NCBI RefSeq assembly: GCF_041549525.1
Contig: NZ_CP157456.1
Span: 3,968,001-4,032,000, forward strand
DNA from: Paenarthrobacter aurescens
GTDB taxonomy: Bacteria; Actinomycetota; Actinomycetes; Actinomycetales; Micrococcaceae
Length of the DNA stretch: 64,000 nt
Direction: 5' to 3'
The position numbers and the translations under genes are program-made. Below, one piece after another: positions 54,257-62,518 of this stretch; the first letter of the stretch is position 1, and every line of letters starts with the position of its first letter. The notes beneath the pieces are model-generated. The model was not told the origin of the DNA. It was given only the letters and a program-made list of their open reading frames with translations, and ran no database searches.

Positions 54257-55333
54257 CTAGGTAGCGGACAGCTTCAGGATCTCCCCGAGATCGTACGCAA
54301 CAGGCTCTTCCAGCTGGGAGTACGTGCAGCTCTCAGGGGTCCTGTCCGGCCGCCACCTGCGGAACTGCGTGGTGTGCCGGAACCTGTCGCCCTCCATGTA
54401 GTCGTACGCCACTTCGATCACCAGTTCGGGGCGCAGCGGCACAAACGAGAAGTCTTTGCCTGCACTCCACCGGCTTTGGGCGCCGGGCATCCGTGAACCT
54501 CCCGCGGCTTCGTCCTGCTTGGCCCACTCACCCCAAGGGTGCTCGCTGAGTTCAATCCGGTAGGGCTCCAGTTCCGCCACCAAGGCCTCGCGCTTGGCCA
54601 TGGGGAACGAGGCCACCACCCCCACGTGATGCAGCAGGCCAGTGTCGTCATGGAGGCCCAGCAGCATGGAGCCCACAACCTTCGCGGTCTTGTGCCAGCG
54701 GAATCCCGCCACCACGCAATCTGCCGTTCGCTCGTGTTTGGTCTTGAACATGACGCGCTTGTTGGGCTGATAGGCCCCATCCAGCGGCTTGGACAGCACT
54801 CCGTCCAGGCCGGCACCCTCCAACTGCACAAACCACTCCTGCGCCCGCTCCAAGTCGGTTACCGCCGGAGTTACGTAGACCGGCGGCTCCGCTTTGGCGA
54901 GCGCGCGTTCCAGGATGTTCCTTCGCTCGGAGAACGGCTTGTCCATGAGGTTCTCATCGCCAAGGGCGAGGATGTCGAAGGCAACCATGGATGCAGGGGT
55001 CTTCTCTGCGAGCATCCGCACCCGGCTGTCGGCGGGGTGGATCCGCTGCTGGAGCACCTCGAACTCAAGCCGGTTTCCCTCGATCAGGATGATCTCGCCG
55101 TCGATCACGCACTTGTCCGGCAGGTTCTTCCTAAGGGCCGCCACTACTTCGGGAAAGTAGCGGGTCATCGGCTTCTCGTTCCGGCTTCCAAGGATGATCT
55201 CGTCGCCATCCTTGAAGACGATGGTCCGGAACCCGTCCCATTTGGGCTCGTAGTGCCCAACATCAGGGATGGCCGGAACGGATTTGGCGAGCATGGGCGA
55301 GACGGGTGGCATCACGGGCAGGTCCATAGACAA
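54257..55333 (-). CDS. ligC: ATP-dependent DNA ligase (LigC-like)
   Basis: This 358-residue ligase has the adenylated Lys31 in motif I YEPKWDGFR, followed by motif RNEKPMTRYFPE, motif IV (DGVLSKPLDGAYQPNKR region) and motif V FKTKHERTADCVVAGFRW, with an OB-fold domain at the C-terminus. It has no Ku-associated nuclease or polymerase domain. LigC-type ligases in mycobacteria work in repair and backup end joining. No Ku gene is adjacent. Confidence 0.92.
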   Translation of the reverse strand: MSMDLPVMPPVSPMLAKSVPAIPDVGHYEPKWDGFRTIVFKDGDEIILGSRNEKPMTRYFPEVVAALRKNLPDKCVIDGEIILIEGNRLEFEVLQQRIHPADSRVRMLAEKTPASMVAFDILALGDENLMDKPFSERRNILERALAKAEPPVYVTPAVTDLERAQEWFVQLEGAGLDGVLSKPLDGAYQPNKRVMFKTKHERTADCVVAGFRWHKTAKVVGSMLLGLHDDTGLLHHVGVVASFPMAKREALVAELEPYRIELSEHPWGEWAKQDEAAGGSRMPGAQSRWSAGKDFSFVPLRPELVIEVAYDYMEGDRFRHTTQFRRWRPDRTPESCTYSQLEEPVAYDLGEILKLSAT

Positions 55334-55372
55334 TGTCTACCTGCCACTGCACGCCGAAGCTAGTGTTAGGCC

Positions 55373-55606
55373 ATGGATATCTTGCTCGTGTTGGCCGCAG
55401 TGTTGGGCGTTCCGGCCTTGCTGGCGGCGCTCTGGTACTGGTCTTCACGGCACAACAAGCGAGGGAACGTTCGGCGGGGAGCTACCGGGGGCATGCTGGG
55501 GGTAGTGGATGAGATCTTTCGGCCGGAGACCCATCAGGCAGTGCAGATCCAGAAGATTCAGCAGGAGTTGCCTGCGCCCGCACCGGCCCCGAAGCCTAAG
55601 TCATAG
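55373..55606 (+). CDS. Small single-pass membrane protein
   Basis: This 77-residue protein has an N-terminal transmembrane helix (ILLVLAAVLGVPALLAALWYW), then a basic linker, a helical part (MLGVVDEIFRPETHQAVQIQKIQQEL) and a Pro/Ala/Lys tail. I do not recognise a named family. It is divergent from ligC with only 39 bp between the starts. Confidence 0.7.
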   Translation: MDILLVLAAVLGVPALLAALWYWSSRHNKRGNVRRGATGGMLGVVDEIFRPETHQAVQIQKIQQELPAPAPAPKPKS

Positions 55607-55717
55607 AACCCTGCCGCTTGGGCCGCCGTACCGCCCGTTACATTAATGTGACTTTACTTTCCGGCTCATGTACCGTCGTAGGGCGACCCGAATCTCCGCT
55701 GGGCCGCTTCCGGATTG

Positions 55718-55869
55718 ACGCCGAGCTCTGCCGCAATCCGGGATCCGCCAGACCCGCGGCAGAGGCGGGGGACCCACAGTTCCCGGGCTTGGATTCCAAG
55801 TCCTCGGGGTGAAGCCGCTACGGCGGCCGGACGGCCTCGTCCGAACCCGACAGCTAACCTCGAAGGCGT
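55718..55869 (+). ncRNA. Cyclic di-AMP riboswitch (ydaO-yuaA type)
   Basis: The leader carries the conserved blocks of the ydaO/yuaA element as seen before actinobacterial cell-wall genes: GCCGAGCTCTGCCG at the 5' end, GGCGGGGGACCCA (55764-55776), TCGGGGTGAAGCCG (55804-55817) and CCCGACAGCTAACCTCG (55846-55862). The ends ACGCC (55718-55722) and GGCGT (55865-55869) can pair as P1. It ends 15 bases before the start of the 493-residue protein. In this class c-di-AMP normally lowers expression. Confidence 0.9.
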
Positions 55870-55884
55870 TGAGAGGCAACAACC

Positions 55885-57366
55885 ATGTCCCCAACCATGG
55901 ATCAGCCGCGCCGCGCCCACACTGAAGGCGAGCGCACCAAGCCAACCGGACGCCGTCGGGCCCAACCCAGCGGATCCCTTGCCGGCGCGCCGGCAGACTC
56001 CGCCGCTCCGCTTCGGGCACCGGACAGCCCCGGCTCTGTAAATACAAGCACGACGCCGGACCTCGCCACCGCTGCCATGTCCCCTATGGCGGCGTCCCCT
56101 ACTGCGCCGTCCCCTACTCGGGCGCAACTTCGCGCGGCCGAGCGTGAGCGTGCTGCCCAGGCAGTGATCGCACCTGACGCATCCTCCTCTGAAGCGGCAC
56201 AGAAAAGGCACGAACCAGCCACTACAGCCCTACCCACCATCACGGGCAGCGTTGTTGAAACGCCCCCTGCACCCCGGGCGTCCACTACCCCGGGCCCGCC
56301 AACCGCTGCCATCCCCATTGTTCCTCCAGCGGAAATTGTTCCTCCAGCGGTGACTTTGCCGTCAGAGGAGACTGTGCCGTCAGCGGTGAACCCGGGCTCG
56401 CCGGAGTTCAGCACCCAGGAAACCGCCACTGCGGCCATTCCCGTAGTGCAGCCAGCAGCACCGGAACCCGCAACCGCAGCCATTCCCGTTGTTGCAGGCC
56501 CTGAGGAACTGACCCCGCACACTGAGTCCACCCGCACTGAATCTCCGCGCGGCAAGTCCCCCGCGCAGGTTGCCGCGGCGGCCACAGCCTCGGCGTCGTT
56601 GGCTAGCCGCAAGGACGTGCGGAAGCAGGCTGCCGAAACCAGCAGGCCCAGCTTCGGCTCCGCGGCCTCGTTCAGCCGTGAACCGCAGGCCGCCCTCCGG
56701 AAAGCTGCGTCGGTCAAACAAATGAGCCAGCGCATGGCAGTGGTTGCTGGCGCCCTCGGCCTTGTGCTGACGGCGGGTGCGTTGGGGCCGGCGCTTGGCC
56801 TTCCCTTCTTTGGCCAGGAAACCCCGGCGCAGGAAGCCAGTGGAAGCGACGGCCGAACCTCGGGCTCGGCCATGCCAGGGCCCAAGGCTTCCTACACCAA
56901 GACCTCCTCACCTCTGGCCTCCACTCCTTCTGCCACATCAGGGGCAACGGCGTCCTCGGAAGCCGGCCAACCCGCAACCATTGCGGAGGCACCCGGGGCG
57001 GTGTCGCCGTCGTCGGCTCCTACCCCGCAGGTTTCGCTCGCGGACCCGGTGTGGGTTCCATCAGCGGCGCCGTCCGCGGTCCCGGCAGTTCCCGGCAACA
57101 CCAGCCCGGCACCCACTCAGCCTGCGCCGGCTCCGAGCGAAGTGCCGTCGGACACCATCACAACTCCGCCCGCACCGACGCCCACCGTCACACCCACCCC
57201 GACTCCCACGGTCACACCAACACCGTCGCCCACCCCGACCCCCACGGGTACTGCGACGCCAACGTCCAAGCCGAAGCCAGGTAAGCCCACGGCTGCCTCG
57301 GCTCCGGCGCCCAGCGGATCGGCGTTTCAGGACATCCTGGATGCCGCACAGAAGGTCCTCGGTTGA
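55885..57366 (+). CDS. Proline-rich single-pass membrane protein under riboswitch control
   Basis: This 493-residue protein is of unrecognised family. Residues 1-275 are disordered, rich in Ala, Pro and Thr with repeated TAAIP-type strings, and probably cytoplasmic. A transmembrane helix follows (VVAGALGLVLTAGALGPALGLPFF, near 286-310). The rest is Ser/Thr/Pro-rich and probably outside the cell, including a PTPTVTPTPTP stretch, and ends in AFQDILDAAQKVLG. AGAGGC precedes the ATG. The c-di-AMP riboswitch suggests a role in cell wall or osmotic homeostasis; other targets usually carry Rpf, LysM or NlpC domains, none seen here. Confidence 0.8.
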   Translation: MSPTMDQPRRAHTEGERTKPTGRRRAQPSGSLAGAPADSAAPLRAPDSPGSVNTSTTPDLATAAMSPMAASPTAPSPTRAQLRAAERERAAQAVIAPDASSSEAAQKRHEPATTALPTITGSVVETPPAPRASTTPGPPTAAIPIVPPAEIVPPAVTLPSEETVPSAVNPGSPEFSTQETATAAIPVVQPAAPEPATAAIPVVAGPEELTPHTESTRTESPRGKSPAQVAAAATASASLASRKDVRKQAAETSRPSFGSAASFSREPQAALRKAASVKQMSQRMAVVAGALGLVLTAGALGPALGLPFFGQETPAQEASGSDGRTSGSAMPGPKASYTKTSSPLASTPSATSGATASSEAGQPATIAEAPGAVSPSSAPTPQVSLADPVWVPSAAPSAVPAVPGNTSPAPTQPAPAPSEVPSDTITTPPAPTPTVTPTPTPTVTPTPSPTPTPTGTATPTSKPKPGKPTAASAPAPSGSAFQDILDAAQKVLG

Positions 57367-57543
57367 GCACGCGCCTGCCCCGGACCTCCGCCCACACGGG
57401 GTGGCATAGCCGCTACTGCAGCAGCAGCCGGAGTGCCATGTTCCGTCGGCGGATAGGACGTTGGAGCTGCCAGCGCTTGCGGCGCTCCTAAGCAGGCAGG
57501 GCATCCCAGGCAGGGGCACCCCAGGCAGGGGCAGCGACAACTG

Positions 57544-57577
57544 AGGAGGCGGGCACCCGGACGGATGGCCGCCTCCT
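57544..57577. terminator. Terminator between the riboswitch-controlled gene and pucR
   Basis: AGGAGGCGG (57544-57552) pairs with CCGCCTCCT (57569-57577), followed by GTTGTTTG. It lies 177 bases after the proline-rich gene and just before the convergent pucR stop. Direct CCCAGGCAGGGGCA-type copies precede it (about 57508-57536). Confidence 0.75.
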
Positions 57578-57601
57578 GTTGTTTGCCGCGGCCATGTCGC
57601 C

Positions 57602-58816
57602 TTAGATCCGCGGGCGCACAGCCCAGCGCTTCGCCTTCAGGGCGGCATGAAGTTCGAGCCGGATTGCGCCGCTCAATGGATCAGCGCCAATGAGCTGCCG
57701 TATCCGCCCCAGCCGGTTGTAGATGCTGCTTCTGTGGAGGTGAAGTTTGGCGGCGACGTCCTGAACAGAACCGTCATTGTCATAGAGGAGTTCCAGGACG
57801 GGCAGCAATTCGCCGTTTTTGTCGTGATCCTCAAGGGCCTGAAAATGCACGGATCCTGTGTCATCCCAACCTCCGGGGGCCACCAGGCGATCGAAGAGTT
57901 GATACACACCAACTGTCCGGCTGTCCACGAGTTCGCCCAAGGGTTGGTCCACGGCGGCCGCTTGCGCCGCAACCTTCGACTGCCGATAAGCGCCCGCCAG
58001 TTGCCGGATGACATTGAACGGCTCACTGATCCCCAGGATCACCCTGTCCACCTTGCGTCCTGCACGTTTTGCAAGCTCCAGCTGATAGTGCACCAGCACC
58101 TGCGCGTGGTCCGCCCTGCCGCCCGACTCACGGAACAGGACCACCGAATGCGTCTCCGTTCCGGCACTGAACAAGGCCGCGTTGACGCCGATGGTGGACT
58201 GCAGCGCCGCTGATCGGTGCGTCAAGGTAGCGGCAATGGGGTCGACGTCGGACCGCGCGCCTTCAGGGTCCAGGATGGTCACCAGTTGCCACGGACCGCG
58301 GCCTTGGATTTCCTTCCACCCGGCAACGGCGGCCACAGCGTTCGATTCGCCGCCGCAGGCTGACAGGAATTCCTGTTCTCGCCGTCTCCGGAACTCAGAT
58401 TCGGCCGTGTTGGAATCCAGGAGCAAGCCCGCCAGGAGGTCCAGCTCGTCACGGACGCCGGGCAGTTCGGCGAGTATCGCCGTCGCGCTTTGTTCTTCAA
58501 GGTCCAACTGCACCCACAAGTACCCCACGCGGAAACCGCGGACCAAAAGGGGTACGCAGACGCGGCCCAACATGCCGAGGTCATCGTTGGCGGGCACCAC
58601 CACGGGTCGCACGGCCGTGGAAATGCCGTGTGCCAGTTGCCAGGCGCTGACGTCGCTGGGAACCCGCTTGCTCAGGAGGAAGTTCACGCGGACGCGGTCT
58701 GCGTGGGATTGGTTGGAACTGTAGGCGAGCAGAACGCCGTCGAGGTCTTCCAGGGACAGTCCCCGGCCCAGCTTCAGTGCCACGCGCTCAACAATCTCTT
58801 CCACGTCCTGCTGCAT
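57602..58816 (-). CDS. PucR-family transcriptional regulator
   Basis: This regulator has about 404 residues. The C-terminal helix-turn-helix (LLYDNDGSVQDVAAKLHLHRSSIYNRLGRIRQLIGADPLS) is the PucR/CdaR type; the middle holds the GGDEF-like sensory fold. ATG at 58816 gives MQQDVEEIVERVALKLGRG; the frame is open to 58936 but that would cross the palindrome. It is divergent from ald and, by analogy with known pairs in actinobacteria, probably activates alanine dehydrogenase in response to alanine. Confidence 0.9.
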   Translation of the reverse strand: MQQDVEEIVERVALKLGRGLSLEDLDGVLLAYSSNQSHADRVRVNFLLSKRVPSDVSAWQLAHGISTAVRPVVVPANDDLGMLGRVCVPLLVRGFRVGYLWVQLDLEEQSATAILAELPGVRDELDLLAGLLLDSNTAESEFRRRREQEFLSACGGESNAVAAVAGWKEIQGRGPWQLVTILDPEGARSDVDPIAATLTHRSAALQSTIGVNAALFSAGTETHSVVLFRESGGRADHAQVLVHYQLELAKRAGRKVDRVILGISEPFNVIRQLAGAYRQSKVAAQAAAVDQPLGELVDSRTVGVYQLFDRLVAPGGWDDTGSVHFQALEDHDKNGELLPVLELLYDNDGSVQDVAAKLHLHRSSIYNRLGRIRQLIGADPLSGAIRLELHAALKAKRWAVRPRI

Positions 58817-58859
58817 GGGGAAAGCGTACCAACAGCAGGCGACACTTGACGCTCCAAGC

Positions 58860-58875
58860 CTCGACAATTGTCGAG
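58860..58875. promoter_or_regulatory. Palindromic operator between pucR and ald
   Basis: CTCGACAATTGTCGAG is a perfect 16-bp palindrome in the 209-bp divergent gap, 44 bp from the pucR start and 151 bp from ald. It is a good binding site candidate for the PucR-type regulator. Confidence 0.7.
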
Positions 58876-59025
58876 CCAGCGCGCAGAAGATCCTTGTGTT
58901 TGCGCGGTTCACGCCAGGGCAGGTCCGGCACTCCATGTCGCCTGCCTCACAGCCGGATCTATTCTGGAATCACAGCCCAGCACACATTTTTCGGCCGAAC
59001 AGGCCGCCAACGATGGAGCCCACAG

Positions 59026-60144
59026 ATGATCATCGGTGTCCCCAAAGAAATCAAGAACAACGAGTTCCGCGTAGCCATCACGGCAGCGGGCGTCCACGAA
59101 TTCCGCACCCACGGACACAGCGTTCTGGTGGAGCGCGGCGCAGGCCTCGGCTCGGGCATCACCGATGAGGAATACTCGATCGCCGGCGCCGAAATCGTCA
59201 ACGAAGCTGACGACGTCTGGGCACGCGCTGACATGGTCATGAAGGTCAAGGAACCCATCGCGGCCGAGTACCACCGCTTCCGCAAGGGCCTCATCCTCTT
59301 CACCTACCTGCACCTCGCCGCAGAGCCCGAGCTCACCGCAGAGCTCATCAACTCCGGCGTCACGGCAATCGCCTACGAAACCGTGCAGGAAGGCCGCACC
59401 CTTCCGCTGCTCGCCCCGATGTCCGAGGTCGCGGGCCGCCTCTCCGTCGTGGTCGGCGCTTCCTCCCTGATGGCTCCGGCCGGCGGCAAGGGCGTCCTTC
59501 TGGGCGGCGTACCGGGCGTCCGTCCGGCCAAGGTTGTTGTCCTCGGCGCAGGCGTTGCGGGAACCAACGCCGCTGCCATGGCGCTGGGCCTCGGTGCTGA
59601 TGTCACCATCATGGACATCAACATCAACCGGCTGCGCGAACTCGACGCCCTCTACCAGGGCCGCCTGAAGACCGTAGCCTCCAACGCCTACGAGATCGAG
59701 AAGTCAGTCATCGACGCAGATCTCGTGATCGGCTCCGTCCTGATCCCGGGCGCCAAGGCTCCCAAGCTGGTCACCAACGAGCTGGTTGCCCGCATGAAGC
59801 CCGGCTCGGTCCTGGTGGACATCGCAGTTGACCAGGGCGGCTGCTTCGAGGACACGCACCCCACCACCCACCAGGAACCCACGTACAAGGTCCACAACTC
59901 GATCTTCTACTGCGTTGCCAACATGCCTGGCGCTGTTCCGAACACCTCCACGTACGCACTGACCAACGTCACCCTGCGCTACGCCGTGGCACTGGCCAAC
60001 CTGGGCGTCAAGGCCGCCTTCGACCGCGACCCCGCCCTCGCTGCCGGCCTCAACATCGCCGCAGGCCACGTGGCACACCACTCCGTTTCCGAGGCGCACA
60101 ACCTGCCCCTCGTCAACGACTGGCACACGCTGGTTTCCGCCTAA
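59026..60144 (+). CDS. ald: Alanine dehydrogenase
   Basis: This 372-residue NAD+-linked enzyme interconverts L-alanine with pyruvate and ammonia. N-terminal MIIGVPKEIKNNEFRVAITAAGVHEF, KVKEP with the catalytic Lys, TYLHLAAEP with the catalytic His, and VVLGAGVAGTNAAAMALGLGADVTIMDI of the Rossmann fold are all canonical. ATG at 59026 has GGAG upstream and gives the family length; the frame opens at 58777. A terminator follows. Confidence 0.96.
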   Translation: MIIGVPKEIKNNEFRVAITAAGVHEFRTHGHSVLVERGAGLGSGITDEEYSIAGAEIVNEADDVWARADMVMKVKEPIAAEYHRFRKGLILFTYLHLAAEPELTAELINSGVTAIAYETVQEGRTLPLLAPMSEVAGRLSVVVGASSLMAPAGGKGVLLGGVPGVRPAKVVVLGAGVAGTNAAAMALGLGADVTIMDININRLRELDALYQGRLKTVASNAYEIEKSVIDADLVIGSVLIPGAKAPKLVTNELVARMKPGSVLVDIAVDQGGCFEDTHPTTHQEPTYKVHNSIFYCVANMPGAVPNTSTYALTNVTLRYAVALANLGVKAAFDRDPALAAGLNIAAGHVAHHSVSEAHNLPLVNDWHTLVSA

Positions 60145-60163
60145 CTCGGCCCAGAACGTCGTT

Positions 60164-60205
60164 AGCCCGCACTTCCGTTGCTGCCCAGCATCGGAAGAGC
60201 GGGCT
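60164..60205. terminator. Terminator after ald
   Basis: AGCCCGC-ac-TTCCG (60164-60177) pairs with CGGAA-ga-GCGGGCT (60192-60205); a T-rich tail (TTCCACGTTTT) follows. It lies between the convergent ald and anti-sigma genes. Confidence 0.85.
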
Positions 60206-60214
60206 TTCCACGTT

Positions 60215-61126
60215 TTAGGGCTTAGCCGGGATGGACGGGACCAGTTCCGCCGGCACCGGGACGTGTGAGGGTCCAAGGCTCGAGGGGTCAATCTTTGAAG
60301 GATCGATCTCGGAGGGGTCGATCTCCGGCGGGGTCACCGGCAGCACCGGAGGCGTGGGAATCAGGCCCTTGACGGGCTCCTTGCCGGACGGCACCTCGGG
60401 CTCCTTGGGTGCGTGCGGCGAGGATCCGACGCCGGGCTGCGGCTGAGGTGCGGGCGCGGCAGGGCTGCCGGGCGGGGCTGGAACAGGCTGGGGTTGCACC
60501 GTAGCAGGAGCTTGCTGCGGCACCTCCCGCACCGGCAAAGGATCCGGAGTGCTCCCCGCCGGAGCATCGGGCTGGGGAGCGCTCCCGGAACCGGGGTTCA
60601 ACTGCGAGACCACCGAACCGATCGCTGCACCAAGGTGCTGGAACGCGCCCGGCAAGCCACCTTCAGAAGCGACCGCCGCGGTGGCACCGCCAGCCAAGGA
60701 CACTGCAACAGCGAGGCCCGCGATGGCCGTGCGGCGCTTCTTCCGACGCCGCGCCGCAAGTTCGTCCACAGGCGCAAGTTCGTCCACAGGCGCGGACTCA
60801 GCCTCAAGCGCGGATCCATTAACAGGCACGGGCCCGGGCTGGGATTTCGGGTGCTGAGGTTGCGGGTTAACGGTGGTGAGTAACGCCGTAGCTGCGGCCG
60901 AGGGCGCGGGCCGTCCCGCCGTCGTCGTAAGTTCCCGGGTGGCAGCCGGGCCGCTGACCATGAGCGCACGCACAGCCTCGGACGGCAAGGGGGCAGCGCC
61001 GGCCAATGAACGGAGCTCGAGCAGTTCCGTGCGGAGCCCGGCGTCGCCGGAGAAGCCGGCGTCAGCCAGCAGATGGTCCACGGCCTGCTGGTCGTTGCGT
61101 CCGCGAGGCGTTGCTTGTTCGCTCAT
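60215..61126 (-). CDS. Membrane protein paired with an ECF sigma factor (probable anti-sigma)
   Basis: This 303-residue protein has a cytoplasmic N-part with a charged helical region (DQQAVDHLLADAGFSGDAGLRTELLELRSLAGAAPLP), then a basic patch (RRRKKRRT), one transmembrane helix (AIAGLAVAVSLAGGATAAVA, about 137-156) and a long Pro-rich extracellular tail with DPSEIDPSKIDPS-type repeats. It has no cysteines and so no zinc anti-sigma motif. The ATG overlaps the sigma-factor stop (ATGA), which together with topology suggests it holds the sigma factor at the membrane. Confidence 0.75.
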   Translation of the reverse strand: MSEQATPRGRNDQQAVDHLLADAGFSGDAGLRTELLELRSLAGAAPLPSEAVRALMVSGPAATRELTTTAGRPAPSAAATALLTTVNPQPQHPKSQPGPVPVNGSALEAESAPVDELAPVDELAARRRKKRRTAIAGLAVAVSLAGGATAAVASEGGLPGAFQHLGAAIGSVVSQLNPGSGSAPQPDAPAGSTPDPLPVREVPQQAPATVQPQPVPAPPGSPAAPAPQPQPGVGSSPHAPKEPEVPSGKEPVKGLIPTPPVLPVTPPEIDPSEIDPSKIDPSSLGPSHVPVPAELVPSIPAKP

Positions 61127-61674
61127 GATGTGCCGTTCCTTAGTAGTGCACGTTTCTTCAGTGCACCCAATGCCCTGCGCTGTAATTGTTTAACGGCTCC
61201 CTGGGACTTGCCCAAAATCGCGGCCGTATCTTCCACCGAAACATCGGCCACCACCCGGAGAGCCAGGACCTCCCGGTAATCCTCGGGAAGGTCATCCAGG
61301 ATTTCCGTGACGCCCAACCCGGCACCATGGCCGAAGGCCTGGTCCTCCGCTGACGGTACCCGCCGGGCATCCAGATCAGCCTCGTACGGCGTCGAATCGG
61401 GGGTTCGTTCGCGTTTTCGATAGTGGTCCACCATCCGCGCATGCGCTATGGAGAACAGTAAAGTCTTTGCTCCTTGGAGCCCGCCGTGGAGCGTTTCCAA
61501 CTTTGGGTACAACGCCAGGAACACGTCCTGCGTCACGGCCTCGGGGTCGTCCACGCCACGCGCACGGAGGTAGCCAAACACTGGTCCGGCGAAGTTATTG
61601 TAGGCAGCCGTGAAGAGCAGGCCGGGATCGTCCTGATCCGCCTGCACGTATTCATCAGCCAAAGGGTCAAGCAC
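61123..61674 (-). CDS. ECF-type RNA polymerase sigma factor
   Basis: This protein of about 183 residues has region 2 as FTAAYNNFAGPVFGYLRARGVDDPEAVTQDVFLALYPKL with FSIAHARMVDHYRKRERTP, and region 4 as LPEDYREVLALRVVADVSVEDTAAILGKSQGAVKQLQRRALGALK. GTG at 61674 is preferred because GGAGG lies about nine bases upstream; an alternative GTG is at 61695. It is translationally coupled to the membrane protein gene downstream. Confidence 0.92.
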   Translation of the reverse strand: MLDPLADEYVQADQDDPGLLFTAAYNNFAGPVFGYLRARGVDDPEAVTQDVFLALYPKLETLHGGLQGAKTLLFSIAHARMVDHYRKRERTPDSTPYEADLDARRVPSAEDQAFGHGAGLGVTEILDDLPEDYREVLALRVVADVSVEDTAAILGKSQGAVKQLQRRALGALKKRALLRNGTS

Positions 61675-61709
61675 CCGTGGATGCCTCCGTCCCACACCAC
61701 ACTACGTAG

Positions 61710-61740
61710 CGGGGCTCCTTGTCCAAGCCAAGGAGCCCCG
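61710..61740. terminator. Terminator between the Ala-rich protein gene and sigma gene
   Basis: CGGGGCTCCTTG (61710-61721) pairs perfectly with 61729-61740, with a 7-nt loop. It lies 25 bases after the stop of the alanine-rich protein gene on the minus strand and 35 before the sigma factor start. Confidence 0.8.
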
Positions 61741-61765
61741 CCCTTAAACCGTAACCGCTGCTTGC

Positions 61766-62518
61766 TTAGCGGACAGAATCCAGGGCTGCACCGGGAACAG
61801 CCGGGACATCGGTGGGAACCTGGGTGGGCAGCTCAGGGGCAGCGGGGACAGCAGGCACTGCCGGCGTGGCGGGAACAGCGCCCGGCACTGCGGGGACCGC
61901 GGGAACTGCGGGGGTTGCAGGCAGTTCGGACGGCATTGCGGCCTCGACGGCGGCATCAGCTTCGGCCTCGGACTTTGCCGAACCGTCAGCCTTCAGGCCG
62001 GCAGCCTTACCGGCTTCCACCACGGACTCGCAGTGCGCCTCCACCTTGGCTTCGCCGCCGGCTGCGATGGTCAAGGACTCGAAGCCCTGAACCTTGGTGT
62101 CAGACTTCAGGCCGCCATTGAGGAAAGCGGTGCAGAGGCCAAACGCCTCCGGGGAAGTGGCATCCTCCACAGCGGCTTTGGCGCCGGAGGCTGCGTCGGC
62201 GGCCTTTGCCTGGCCGGCTTCGGCAGCCTCAGTTGCCGTTGCCTGCGCGGTCTCGACGGCGTCAGCGGCCTTCGCCTTGGCGGTCCGGGCGGCGTCGGCT
62301 GCTGCGGCGTCGGCGTTGGCTGCCGCGGTGTCAGCGGCGTCAGCGGCCTTCTCAGCCACCGGGGCGGGGGCACCGACGAGGTCGTGGGCGGTCTGCTGGA
62401 TACCGGAAGGAAGCGCGCCATTGAAGGCAGCAACGCCGGTTCCGCCGGCAGCTACAGCTCCGGCGGCCAGGACGCCAGCGGCGACTTTGCTGGTGGCAAG
62501 GACAGTGAACAAGGACAT
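61766..62518 (-). CDS. Alanine-rich exported or membrane protein
   Basis: This 250-residue protein starts MSLFTVLATSKVAAGVLAAGAVAAGGTGVAAFNGALPSGIQQ: one hydrophobic N-terminal segment, then a helical Ala/Lys/Asp/Glu-rich stretch (about residues 50-125) that looks like a coiled or late-embryogenesis-like helix, two Cys that may form a disulphide (GLCTAFLNG, EAHCESVV), and an Ala-Pro-Val-rich tail. ATG at 62518 is preceded by GGAGGG. The segment after the helix (GALPSGIQQTAHDLVGAP) resembles the corresponding part of the anti-sigma-like protein. Function unknown. Confidence 0.75.
   Translation of the reverse strand: MSLFTVLATSKVAAGVLAAGAVAAGGTGVAAFNGALPSGIQQTAHDLVGAPAPVAEKAADAADTAAANADAAAADAARTAKAKAADAVETAQATATEAAEAGQAKAADAASGAKAAVEDATSPEAFGLCTAFLNGGLKSDTKVQGFESLTIAAGGEAKVEAHCESVVEAGKAAGLKADGSAKSEAEADAAVEAAMPSELPATPAVPAVPAVPGAVPATPAVPAVPAAPELPTQVPTDVPAVPGAALDSVR

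Noticed and set aside
54257..55333. Non-homologous end-joining locus around the ATP-dependent ligase
   Set aside because: No Ku, polymerase or nuclease domain gene is adjacent in the window.
55643..56047. A 134-codon minus-strand frame over the leader of the proline-rich gene
   Set aside because: The plus strand shows the conserved blocks of a c-di-AMP riboswitch here, which explains the sequence better.
57508..57536. Direct repeats CCCAGGCAGGGGCA as a CRISPR or minisatellite
   Set aside because: There are only two or three imperfect copies and no spacers.
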